A stretch of 64,000 nt of DNA, from NCBI GenBank assembly GCA_937902315.1, contig CALGUG010000005.1, positions 46,055 to 110,054 on the forward strand, read 5' to 3'. Below the pieces are notes generated by a model, which saw only the letters and a program-made list of their open reading frames with translations, had not been told where the DNA came from and ran no database searches. Source of the stretch: an uncultured Chloroflexales bacterium. Lineage in GTDB: Bacteria > Chloroflexota > Chloroflexia > Chloroflexales > Chloroflexaceae. This document shows, piece after piece, positions 19,701 through 26,075 of the stretch (position 1 is its first letter; each line of letters starts with the position of its first letter). The translations under genes were made by a program, and so were the position numbers.

Positions 19701-22537
19701 TGGCTAACCGCTAGGCTGGTGATCAGGCTGCGGATAAAGCTCGTTTTACCACTGCCCGAGGTTCCGAAGATGATGGCGTGACCGCGCGACAGATCGACAA
19801 CCAGCGGCAACTGTTGGGCCGCGTGGGGATTGTCGATGAGGCCGACCACCGGGCGCATGGCGTAGCGTTCCCAGTCAAGCGTGTTAAGCCAGCCGTTATG
19901 CCCATCGAGCCAGCGGTTGATGGCAGGGTTGAGGGTCAGGGTGGCCTCGGCGGGTTGGCCGAGCGTGATCATATCGCCCTGCACCAAATATTCGCTGGAC
20001 GTAACGGTTTTAACATCGGGGTCATCGCTGATCAACGGCTCGCCCAAGGCCAGTTGATTCGGTAAGAAGTTTGGCCAGGGCGCGAGCTGTTTGGGCCGCC
20101 CTTGCTGTTTCGCGAGTTTGCTTAGCTCGGCGATGATAACTTTGTAGAGTTCAGGCGGCGTTTGGTCGAGCACATCCGAGGCCAGCCCTTGGCGGTCGGG
20201 CCAGAGCACTGGCCCGGCTTTGGCTGCGTTTGGATCGCTGTAGATATCGCCACTGTAAGCCACCTGAAGCAACTCGATCTCTTCGTTGCCGACTTGCAGA
20301 TAGCCACGTCCTGGAATACCTGTGGGCAGATAGGCTGCATCGGCACGCCGCAGCATCTCGCGACTCTCGCTGGCCGACTCGACCCGTAGCGAAATGCGGA
20401 ACTTGATGTTTGAGCGCATCTGGTCGGTCACACCCGAAGGACGTTGGGCAGCCAAAATCAGTGAGACGCCTTGGGCGCGTCCCACGCGTGTGATGCTCTC
20501 AAGCTGCCGCTTGTACTCGGCCCGATCGGCGATCATCTCGGCGAATTCATCGATCACGATGAACAGGAAGGGGTAGGGCTTGTGGGTGAGGTGCAGCCCT
20601 TTTTGGCGATACTCGACGATATTTTTGGTGCTGGTTTCGGCGTTGAGCGCTTGGCGACGCTTCATCTCTGCGTCGATGGCCGTGAACATACGGGTGACAC
20701 CATCGCCCGCCAAGTTGGTGATGATGTCGACGCAGTGGGGCAGATCGGCGAACTCTTTGAAGGCACCGCCGCCCTTGTAGTCGACCAGTACAAAGTTCAG
20801 CACCGAGGGGTCGTAGGTGACCGCCAGGCCCGCCAGCATCGAGATCAGCAATTCCGATTTACCCGAGCCGGTGCTGCCCGCGATCATGCCGTGCACGCCG
20901 TCGCGTTTGGCCGAAAAGACTAGGGTGCGCGGCTTGTTACCGGCCATCATACCGATCTTGACGCGCATCCAGTTGGCGTAGCGCGCCTCGGCGCTGCGAT
21001 CCCAACTCGTCTTGGCGTGCTTAACCAGATCCTCCATCGTGCTAAAGCCCATCAGATCCAAGAAGGGCACTGTGCTGGCTAAGTTAGCCCCTGCGCCTTG
21101 GCGGATCTGAACCTCTGCCATATCTTGGGCCAGCTTCTGAATCTGTTGCGGCTGGCTGATCGCATCGGCCTCGCCCACATAGCGCGGATGGTTGACGCCT
21201 ACTTCGGTATAGCGGAAGTGCAGCTTTTGGTTCTGCTCGAAGCGGCTGTTGGTTGCCGGAGAGGTGCGCTCGACCTCGATCACAGCTTGGCAGCCGCTGG
21301 GAACTTTGCTGCGCTCGGGCACGAGGAAGATCACCGACGCGCCCAGCATATGGCCTTCTTCCAGCAAGATCGCCAGAGCGGGATCGCCTTCGATGCCTTG
21401 CAGCGGCGAATTGGGGTTGTAGGTCGCATCGTGCAGATCGACAACGATCAGCAGGAAGGGCAGGGTGGGATCATCGTTGTTTTGGTTCTCTTCTCGCTCT
21501 TGGAGCCGGATCTTGCGCTGGGCCAAGACTCTGCGCAGCCCTTCGAGATACTTCTCTAGCTCGCCGCCCTCGTCGTCGTCGAAGGGGTTGGGGTCGTTGT
21601 TGGGTTTGATCTTGTTGATAAAGCAGCAGAAGCGGTTTTGTTCGTCGCCGCTTGCGTGGGGCAGCTGTTCGGCCCACGACCAGGGTCGATCGTCGCTGGC
21701 CAACAGATAGAGGCGCGCGTCGCTAGGCGCGTGAAACACGGTGTAGTGCGCGATCAGGGCTTGGGCGAAGCTATAGACCTCGTTTTGTTCGCCCGCGATG
21801 CCGAGCGCGTGCACCACCGGCGCTTGGATCGGGATATCTTTATCGCTCTTCTCAGTCGCTTTACCCTTCTCTTCGGGCGTATGACGCATTTGAATGATGA
21901 CGGGAATATTGTCGACAAAGTGGGAATCGCTTTCGAGTTTTTGGGCAGCCCGCAGTTGTGGGCTAGCATACTGTTCTTGGTCGTTCAGCTTATAGATGAC
22001 CGTTGAGGGCAGCGTGCCCAGCCCTAAACGGATACAACCAAAGTCGAGATCGTTGCTACGTCGCTCCCACAGGCGCGACTCCGAGCGCAAGGTGCGCTCT
22101 TTGCGTTGAACCTCATCGACCGCCTGCTGCACGATGCGGAGGGTTGTCTCTGTTGCAGGGTAGTTGTAGTGATAGAAACGGCGCTGCAGATCGTGGGCGG
22201 TCTGCATCTCTTTGTTCAACTCGACCAAACGATTGGCGTAGGCTTGGTCTAAGGCTTCGCGTCGCTGTCGCTCTCGGCGAAAGCTGTAGAGCGAGAAGGC
22301 GATCGCAGCCACCACCGAGAGCCCCATGGGCAGCATCAGAGCCATATTGCCGCCCCGTCCGCCCAACATAACCGACATAAAGATGTAGCCGATGATTGTG
22401 ATTAATGGCAAACCGATTTGAATCAGCCTCCCCGAAACATCATCGTGGTGTTGAGGAGGTTTTGGAATGTCGTGTTGTCCGATCGGTAACTCAGGCTGAA
22501 TGCGTGGCGGACGATCGATGTAGATCGGTTTCTTCAT
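13751..22537 (-). CDS. Giant EccC/EssC-type type VII secretion ATPase with seven P-loops
   Basis: A 2928-residue FtsK/SpoIIIE-family ATPase, about twice the length of usual EccC or EssC. Two membrane helices lie at about 38-58 and 65-86. Seven Walker A motifs follow, near residues 550 (GSTGSGKS), 921 (GTSGSGKT), 1252 (GGTGAGKS), 1590 (GASGWGKT), 1942 (GGTGSGKS), 2283 (GDAGMGKT) and 2580 (GPPLSGKT). Walker B motifs alternate: domains 1, 3 and 5 have the catalytic pair DE (VIDEFAEM, IIDEYAEM twice), domains 2, 4 and 6 have DN, and domain 7 has DD. The protein is thus three roughly 690-700-residue catalytic-plus-degenerate modules and one final domain. The start at 22537 (MKKPIYIDRPP, GGGG upstream) replaces an 85-codon AT-rich upstream extension. 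It should drive export of the WXG100 proteins. Confidence 0.93.
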   Translation of the reverse strand: MKKPIYIDRPPRIQPELPIGQHDIPKPPQHHDDVSGRLIQIGLPLITIIGYIFMSVMLGGRGGNMALMLPMGLSVVAAIAFSLYSFRRERQRREALDQAYANRLVELNKEMQTAHDLQRRFYHYNYPATETTLRIVQQAVDEVQRKERTLRSESRLWERRSNDLDFGCIRLGLGTLPSTVIYKLNDQEQYASPQLRAAQKLESDSHFVDNIPVIIQMRHTPEEKGKATEKSDKDIPIQAPVVHALGIAGEQNEVYSFAQALIAHYTVFHAPSDARLYLLASDDRPWSWAEQLPHASGDEQNRFCCFINKIKPNNDPNPFDDDEGGELEKYLEGLRRVLAQRKIRLQEREENQNNDDPTLPFLLIVVDLHDATYNPNSPLQGIEGDPALAILLEEGHMLGASVIFLVPERSKVPSGCQAVIEVERTSPATNSRFEQNQKLHFRYTEVGVNHPRYVGEADAISQPQQIQKLAQDMAEVQIRQGAGANLASTVPFLDLMGFSTMEDLVKHAKTSWDRSAEARYANWMRVKIGMMAGNKPRTLVFSAKRDGVHGMIAGSTGSGKSELLISMLAGLAVTYDPSVLNFVLVDYKGGGAFKEFADLPHCVDIITNLAGDGVTRMFTAIDAEMKRRQALNAETSTKNIVEYRQKGLHLTHKPYPFLFIVIDEFAEMIADRAEYKRQLESITRVGRAQGVSLILAAQRPSGVTDQMRSNIKFRISLRVESASESREMLRRADAAYLPTGIPGRGYLQVGNEEIELLQVAYSGDIYSDPNAAKAGPVLWPDRQGLASDVLDQTPPELYKVIIAELSKLAKQQGRPKQLAPWPNFLPNQLALGEPLISDDPDVKTVTSSEYLVQGDMITLGQPAEATLTLNPAINRWLDGHNGWLNTLDWERYAMRPVVGLIDNPHAAQQLPLVVDLSRGHAIIFGTSGSGKTSFIRSLITSLAVSHSPNTFHAYIFDLGGRNLSVLDKLPHVGVVVTPEEEGYQERISQILREIEEMIETRKKVFSEAGVNDLYDYNRRYPSKLLPAIVLAIDNFGEFIDLFGGNSGGDVATILEQFTALARQSNPYGVHIVLSMAQLGNLSNQIFNIFSERYTLRLVDPGEYRGILGVGVNELGDISGRGYTRVGQQALSFQVAQPFEKPQNDANFSELRELEALAKRMHGVIAQNPNQYKLPLRVDALPTTVLFRHMLAEEYGLALDEKFLPNLKEKMQAEWAASKTVEKAAWLRAPIAIASGNRPRTLMFEAKEDGVHGMIAGGTGAGKSEVLMSLIVSMAIKYDPSILNFLLVDFKGGGAFAPFKDLPHCVETITNLNKAGVKRMFTAINAEMRRRQALNAATGTKDIVEYRQKGLHLSREPYPHLFIIIDEYAEMISENPEFGAELDSITRVGRAQGVHLLLASQRPTGVSDQMRANIKLRICLRVEGVETSREMLRRPDAAYLPSIPGRGYLQVGNEQIELLQMAYIGEEYQYAPQLENGEKPKFYNVVVDLAKELLASQRPSTPWPPFLDSAITFSTPLRQRYLTQASQAAITLGHSRWLALNPFIQEWQEGKGKWHGIDWKQQAMRAVVGLIDDPYNAQQLPLIIDFTRGHAVVFGASGWGKTTLLRSLVLSLAATHSPSEFHAHILDLGGRNLEVLEALPHVGTIIMPDERGYEERIQQLWRELNEELNKRKSLFSHASVSTLYEYNATHPDKHLPAILVAIDNIAEFIESFGSGKQAEDETNPLVMFVSLARQGRAYGLHVIITANRLNVLSSKLYSLFTERYALRLADSEEYSSIVGTQVNEAEEVSGRGYTRVGRMALAFQVALPPGSVDQQKQVNNEKPQEQVSDEDQQKRVSSEIHQIRLAGEKMQEALKASQRSYPQPFKIAALPTKSSFRDLIAEIFQISKEPQLFLDELSRKVRERWEENASAEHANWLRAPLGITSGNKIRILKLEAKEDGVHGMVAGGTGSGKSELLMTLIVGLALNYSPDILNFVLVDYKGGGAFTPFAKLPHCVDIVTNLNKAAVERMFTAINAEIRRRQALNASTGTKDIVEYRQKGLHLRHQPYPHLFIIIDEYAEMISDNEEYLRELESITRVGRAQGINLILASQQPKGVTDQMRANIKLRLCLWVEQADTSRELLRRPDAAQLPSIAGRGYLQAGNENLELIQVAYSGEDQSDTRAAGVLWPDLPEHASAADGESPRFFDMVVKITSEIAGKPAPRPWPAFLPNSLSLETPINDGKQTARKSLNEVVSDWVNNDSAQLWPGIDWQNQALRPRVGIVDDPAEARQDPLQFDLTRSHLAIFGDAGMGKTSLIRTIITDLAASHRPDEVQFYILDMGGQSFRSFEALPHMGAIISADEENFSERLQRLLDHLQNVVEERQQLLSDADCSNLFEYNSRNPQRTLPAIVLCIDNFIALMENYDVLVEAMLMPLTRRSLSVGIALVLATNLHSHLPSRFLSMFGERITFKQSNTDAYLDIVGRGAAELDDLPGRGYIRKDRRPLAFQAALPVGVLDEEGRPQRPEAEELRQLGSAMALHAQSLKLRSLPTPIRVLPQLVSLEEMLARQSNSGRSAQIVVGQGGDLEVAEIDLQRSGPHFMIVGPPLSGKTTALYNMVFALAQRYEPSNAAFILVDLQRRFVEYGGYHSLKKLPHTLAVINEIAELEALLPQLQAEVSKLAEQSQRELFMIIDDFDDFSEEIQRMHDLSDTLTMLVRRYGRDGFHVIAASSPEGNSSDLKRRIMASNYGLGLRTASAIEALRVMRTPAGVRDKELILGRGYIAKSGQTSMVQVGSPFHRPDQTHYPVEISDFQRSDALDNWVDKICQLYSERAAWSAQTEQSVSSPSGPAPNSPEYQRILNIQQALRKYMLSEIKYLNQHNGDRPLILQRFVVLESSDWHNPATLSELLKESYIASQIALGFDRTMIQDQVKDWGDDDFLFGLEGINSL

Positions 22538-22801
22538 GTCTACCCCGTGTAACGTTGCAATTCGCTGGGATATTGATACAAATCCAAGATTAAATAATTC
22601 GATACAATGTAAAATGATGAAAATGTTTGATTTGTTGTAGAATGTTGTAATATTTAGTGTAATCCTCTTTATTTTTTGAAAAGTCTTGACAATTAAAGAA
22701 AAATTGGTATATTTATCAAAAGCAATGATTTTTATTCGTAATTTTGTGTCTATAACGGTAACTGTGAGTTTATTCTCGATTCGTCGTTTCAAGAGGTGCT
22801 T
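22538..22801. promoter_or_regulatory. AT-rich divergent promoter region of the secretion locus
   Basis: 264 bases, strikingly AT-rich compared with the surroundings, between the ATPase gene (minus) and the pseudokinase gene (plus). For the plus gene there is a good sigma-70 promoter: TTGACA at 22686-22691, a 16-base spacer and TATATT at 22708-22713. No equally clear promoter could be picked for the ATPase. The motif GATACAA occurs twice (around 22575 and 22602) and could be a regulator site. Confidence 0.65.
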
Positions 22802-23890
22802 ATGAAAAAAATGTGCATGTTATGCAAACGGGCTAAGCCAGATAACAACCTGTTCTGCCAAGAAGCCTATTGCCCTTCGGAAATGTCGCCCTACATTCTT
22901 GAACAAGGTGAATGGCTGGGCGATATAGAGATCGTGCGTGTAGTGGCGGTTTTGCGAACATCGGCGCTCTATGTCGCCCGCCAGAACAAGCGCGATGTCT
23001 TGTTAAAGGTGGCCTACCCTGGTGCGGTACATACCCAACGCTTGAAACGAGAGGCCAATCATCTACGCACTGTAACCGCCAAGAACCCTTCCCCGCTCTT
23101 GCCAAAATTGTTGCCGCCCTATAGCAACACTAGCGTTGCCAAAGATGCCTATGGTCGTACTCAGTTCGGCGAGCATTTGCTCTACTTCTGCATCTTCGAG
23201 TTTTTCGAAGGCGACACCCTGCGCGATGTCTTGATCAAAAACCCTCAGCTTTGGATCTATCACGTTGGCTGGGTGATGACGGCGCTCTCCACTGCGGTCG
23301 CCATCCTTCAGAGCCACAATCTTTATCACTACGCGCTCTCACCCGAGAGTGTGCTTGTGCGCTTCAGCGAAGAGACGGGCGCTCCACAGCTTCTGCTCTT
23401 CGATTTGGGCATCGCCTGCGACGCAACGAGTCTGAACGCGGCTTGGTATCCTGGAGTGGTTGAGCCAGCCTACACTGCGCCAGAATTGATCACCCTTCAA
23501 GCGCGCCCCAACTATGCAACCGACGTATACGGTTTGGGTCTGATCCTCTACGAGATGCTGATCGGCCAGCCCGCCTATAGCTTCAAGCTCAAGGGCGACA
23601 ACGATGTTTACACCGCCGTTCGCATGAACCAGCGCGGGCGTATGAACCGTTTTGAAGATGTTGAAGAAGTTGCGCTGCTAGCAAGCAGTGCGGTCGAAGC
23701 CAACCCGTTACAACGTCCAACCAGTGCCTCGGTGCTTGCAAACGAGCTGCTCAGGATCTTCGGTCCGGCCCCAGCCTTTAAGCGCCGTCGCCTGCCATCG
23801 GCTCGTACCAGCTTGCTGCTGGCGGCTGTGGTCTTGTTGCTGGCCTTTACGATCACAATCGCAATCAATCTCAGCACAGCCTTCTCGTAG
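22802..23890 (+). CDS. Zinc-ribbon pseudokinase with C-terminal membrane helix, EssB/YukC-like layout
   Basis: A 362-residue protein. Residues 5-24 carry four cysteines (C5, C8, C19, C24) in a zinc-ribbon arrangement. Residues 38-320 are a protein-kinase fold: Lys69 (VLLKV), Glu84, DLG at 201-203, APE at 226-228 and DVYGLGLILYEML. The catalytic loop reads HYALSPES instead of HRDLKPEN, so the catalytic Asp is Ala178 and both the Lys and Asn are Ser. It should be catalytically dead. One membrane helix (about 335-357) ends the protein, with almost nothing outside. A cytoplasmic pseudokinase plus one helix is the layout of EssB/YukC in firmicute systems, suggesting an analogous scaffold for the ATPase. 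The start at 22802 is preceded by AGAGG; a GTG at 22796 is less likely. Confidence 0.82.
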   Translation: MKKMCMLCKRAKPDNNLFCQEAYCPSEMSPYILEQGEWLGDIEIVRVVAVLRTSALYVARQNKRDVLLKVAYPGAVHTQRLKREANHLRTVTAKNPSPLLPKLLPPYSNTSVAKDAYGRTQFGEHLLYFCIFEFFEGDTLRDVLIKNPQLWIYHVGWVMTALSTAVAILQSHNLYHYALSPESVLVRFSEETGAPQLLLFDLGIACDATSLNAAWYPGVVEPAYTAPELITLQARPNYATDVYGLGLILYEMLIGQPAYSFKLKGDNDVYTAVRMNQRGRMNRFEDVEEVALLASSAVEANPLQRPTSASVLANELLRIFGPAPAFKRRRLPSARTSLLLAAVVLLLAFTITIAINLSTAFS

Positions 23891-23922
23891 CTTATTTAAC
23901 TTCTGAATGTACTGTTTCGCTG

Positions 23923-23960
23923 GCCCCTCCTTATCGCGATCAACGATAAGGAGGGGCTTT
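23923..23960. terminator. Bidirectional terminator between pseudokinase and WXG100 operon
   Basis: Perfect 14-bp arms (GCCCCTCCTTATCG at 23923-23936 and its complement at 23944-23957) around a 7-base loop, followed by TTT on the plus strand. The two flanking transcription units converge here. Confidence 0.85.
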
Positions 23961-23969
23961 AGTTTGCTT

Positions 23970-24266
23970 CTAGTAGAAACGGGTGGCGCCCAGTCGGTCG
24001 CCGCGCTCGTAGGCATCAACAGACGTATTGAGGTCTTTGCTCAATTCGATCGCTTTGTCCGAGATCTGCTTGACGTAAGGGCGAATCGTATCGATGTATT
24101 GAGCCGCGACGGCTGTGCCGACGAAGCCGATAAAGGCGATCGCTTTAAGGGTATTGCTCAAGCTATCGAGCACTTTGTTGACATTGGCGAGCGTTTCGCC
24201 GATCTCGTTGAATTTCTTCGCCATTCCGCGAACCTGCGGGACATCGATATAAACTCCATTTTCCAT
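23970..24266 (-). CDS. WXG100-like small protein without WXG, with YxxxD export motif
   Basis: A 98-residue helical protein, last of four small genes. It has the length and helical periodicity of ESX-type proteins (MAKKFNEIGETLANVNKVLDSL) but no W-x-G turn; the middle is hydrophobic (KAIAFIGFVGTAVAAQY). Near the end it carries Y86-ERG-D90, matching the YxxxD/E signal known from mycobacterial type VII substrates. It could be the partner that carries the signal for a heterodimer with one of the WXG100 proteins encoded just upstream. A GAGGCG ribosome-binding site lies before the ATG. Confidence 0.7.
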   Translation of the reverse strand: MENGVYIDVPQVRGMAKKFNEIGETLANVNKVLDSLSNTLKAIAFIGFVGTAVAAQYIDTIRPYVKQISDKAIELSKDLNTSVDAYERGDRLGATRFY

Positions 24267-24319
24267 AGCAACGCCTCAATCCTTTTCACAGTGATACTGG
24301 CGTGTCTATCAGCGACCGC

Positions 24320-24655
24320 CTAGAAGAAGTTGAACGTATCGGTGAGCTTCGACTGAACCAGTCGACTGACTTTTTGATCGGCTTGGGTGATCGTATCTTG
24401 CGCAAAACGGACGTTTGAATTGAGCTTGGTGATGGTGTCGCTGACCCGCTCAACCCCCGGGATCATCATCTGGGTGACTTCGTTCACAAAGGCGTTCGCT
24501 CCGTCTCCGCGCCAGATGCCGCCCAAAACCTGCTGAACCATAGCGCGCATGGGGGCTAGGGCCATGTTCTGCACCACGTTGTTCTGCTGCATCAGTTGCG
24601 CGAGAACGCTTTCAACAACTTGGCGCGCGAGGCGCAATAGAAAGTTGGAGATCAT
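24320..24655 (-). CDS. WXG100 family protein
   Basis: A 111-residue helical hairpin protein with the turn GGIWRGDGANAFVNEV (Trp48-Arg-Gly50), preceded by a rather hydrophobic first helix (FLLRLARQVVESVLAQLM). It is a probable export substrate or heterodimer partner of the neighbouring small proteins. No signal peptide. Third in the four-gene operon; the preceding gene ends 51 bases upstream. Confidence 0.85.
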   Translation of the reverse strand: MISNFLLRLARQVVESVLAQLMQQNNVVQNMALAPMRAMVQQVLGGIWRGDGANAFVNEVTQMMIPGVERVSDTITKLNSNVRFAQDTITQADQKVSRLVQSKLTDTFNFF

Positions 24656-24706
24656 AGTTTGGCTTCCTCACCTTGTAGTGCTAGAAAACTCGACCGAACA
24701 GCGAAA

Positions 24707-25003
24707 CTAGTTGAATTGGCGCTTGGTTTCCTCGTCGGCTTGACGCATGGCAGCGATGGCGGCCCGCACGTCTTTATCGAGTTCGAGGAACTTTTTGCTC
24801 AGCTTATCGAGCGACTTGACAAACGGCCCTTCGATCGCGTCGACGAAGGCCTGCCCGCCTTGGCCGAGCAGGGCACCGTTTTTGAGCGTATCGGCGATAC
24901 TCTTCATCTCTTTGATCGTTTCGTCGACCTGCTGGGCGCTTTGCTGGAAGGTTCGCGCCATCTGCTCTGCCATCGGATAGTTCAGCTTGATTTTGTCTGC
25001 CAT
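24707..25003 (-). CDS. WXG100-like protein with Trp replaced by Leu
   Basis: A 98-residue helical hairpin protein clearly related to its neighbours (QQVDETIKEMKSIADTLKNG, then GQGGQAFVDAIEGPFVKSLDKL). The turn reads G-A-L45-L-G47 instead of W-x-G. The QAF segment after the turn is kept, as in the WXG copies. Loss of Trp with retention of Gly is seen in partner subunits of some ESX pairs, so this may be the second member of a heterodimer with the protein encoded at 25030-25329. GAGAGGA precedes the ATG. Confidence 0.85.
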   Translation of the reverse strand: MADKIKLNYPMAEQMARTFQQSAQQVDETIKEMKSIADTLKNGALLGQGGQAFVDAIEGPFVKSLDKLSKKFLELDKDVRAAIAAMRQADEETKRQFN

Positions 25004-25029
25004 AACGTCCTCTCTGGGTGCTAGTGAAA

Positions 25030-25329
25030 TTAGGCGCGGAAGACCGAGCTCGCTTCGTCTTCGGCTTGGCGAATGGTTTGGGCGATCTCACGGGTGACGG
25101 CTGCCCCTTGTTGGAGCGCGGTCTCAAGCCGCTGGATAGCGGGCAGTACGATGCTGTGCATCTCGCGGAAGAAAGCTTCAGAACCCTCTCCCATCCAGCC
25201 GCCGTTTTCGAGTTTCTCCATTGCGCTACGAATCCTCTGAGACATTTGCTGAATGGCCTGTTCTTGGTTGGCAAACTTGCTTGCCACGGCGTTCAGCTCG
25301 TTGTAGTCGGCGCGGATCTCATCGACCAT
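25030..25329 (-). CDS. WXG100 family protein, first gene of the small-substrate operon
   Basis: A 99-residue canonical WXG100 protein: two amphipathic helices around GGWMGEGSEAFFREM (Trp45-Met-Gly47). It is very close in sequence to the head domain of the large WXG100 protein at 12172-13122 (NGGWMGxGSxAFxxEM, then AMQRLxxALE versus AIQRLETALQ), which suggests duplication within the locus and perhaps interchangeable partners. GAGGAG lies upstream of the ATG. The gene leads a four-gene operon with spacings of 26-53 bases. Confidence 0.92.
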   Translation of the reverse strand: MVDEIRADYNELNAVASKFANQEQAIQQMSQRIRSAMEKLENGGWMGEGSEAFFREMHSIVLPAIQRLETALQQGAAVTREIAQTIRQAEDEASSVFRA

Positions 25330-26030
25330 GTGAGCACACTCCTCTTTGATTGAATGTGAATTCGACGCTCAAGCCTAGTGAGTAGCGAAAAGAGCTGGAT
25401 TCCCTAGAGACTGAACTGCATGTGAACTCTCTTCTGGCGAAAGCTCGCCTGAAATGCTGCTTTACGCACAAGCTCTAAATGGGCAAAGCACTCTCGCTGT
25501 TCAGTTTGAAAAGTCAGGATTTGCAATAACCAGACTGCCCTCTGAAAGCTTGAGATTCGTCCTAAAACGAATGCACATTTGATTAGTACCAATTTGTTCA
25601 AAAAGTGCTTGTGTTTTTGGCGGTTTTTTTGCGTCTCAGAGTGACATTCTTTTCATTTTTCAAGCGACTGCCGAGCACTTGAGCGCGGCGTTGGCTGAGC
25701 AAGCCCGTTGAAGCTTGAAGAGGAGGCTGCATTTGGACTTGGTTTAGGACCAAAAACCCTATGAGGTAGGAAAAATTTGGTCATGATACAATGTGAGTGT
25801 GAAAGCTGCAGGAGTTCAGATGAGCTGTAAGCGATACCTAATCCGTTTGGATCGTTACCTTTGGGGGCGGCCTCTGCGCACAGATAGAAGTTCGTTACGG
25901 CGGGCGGAATGTTGGTAGCCGTAGGCGGACGCGCTTAAAGCCCTCTTTGGGCTAGAGACCAAGCCGCTAGAAGGCTGAACTTATCGTGCAGATTCGCTAT
26001 ACGTAAGACCCTGGTGAGTGTGTGTGATGC
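25330..26030. other. Intergenic region between the WXG100 operon and the cysteine gene
   Basis: About 700 bases. The family A repeat 25914-25933 with its longer flank occupies roughly 25840-25975. An extended -10 (TGATACAAT, about 25784-25792) and AGGAG precede a possible 32-codon ORF at 25819-25917, but most of that ORF is repeat sequence. A promoter for the WXG100 operon must lie near 25340-25600; I cannot pick it confidently. Confidence 0.5.
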
Positions 26031-26033
26031 GAG

Positions 26034-26049
26034 TGTACAAGTGTACAAT
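26034..26049 (+). promoter_or_regulatory. Dyad and -10 element upstream of the cystathionine beta-synthase gene
   Basis: TGTAC-AAGT-GTACA (26034-26047) is a perfect 5-bp dyad overlapping TACAAT (26044-26049), about 27 bases before the ATG. This is an operator-like arrangement; the regulator is unknown. A strong AAAGGAG precedes the start codon. Confidence 0.45.
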
Positions 26050-26075
26050 GGCGTACTAGTGTAAAGGAGCTTCGC

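Noticed and set aside
13872..22371. Many plus-strand ORFs of 60-190 codons opposite the ATPase gene
   Set aside because: They recur at the same place in each internal module as reverse-strand echoes of the conserved coding sequence and have no ribosome-binding sites.
22538..22792. 85-codon N-terminal extension of the giant ATPase
   Set aside because: The region is AT-rich, promoter-like and codes for a low-complexity Ile/Lys/Asn/Phe sequence; the internal ATG at 22537 begins the family-like N-terminus.
25819..25917. 32-codon ORF with AGGAG and an extended -10 upstream
   Set aside because: Most of it coincides with the dispersed family A composite repeat, whose other copies do not keep the frame.
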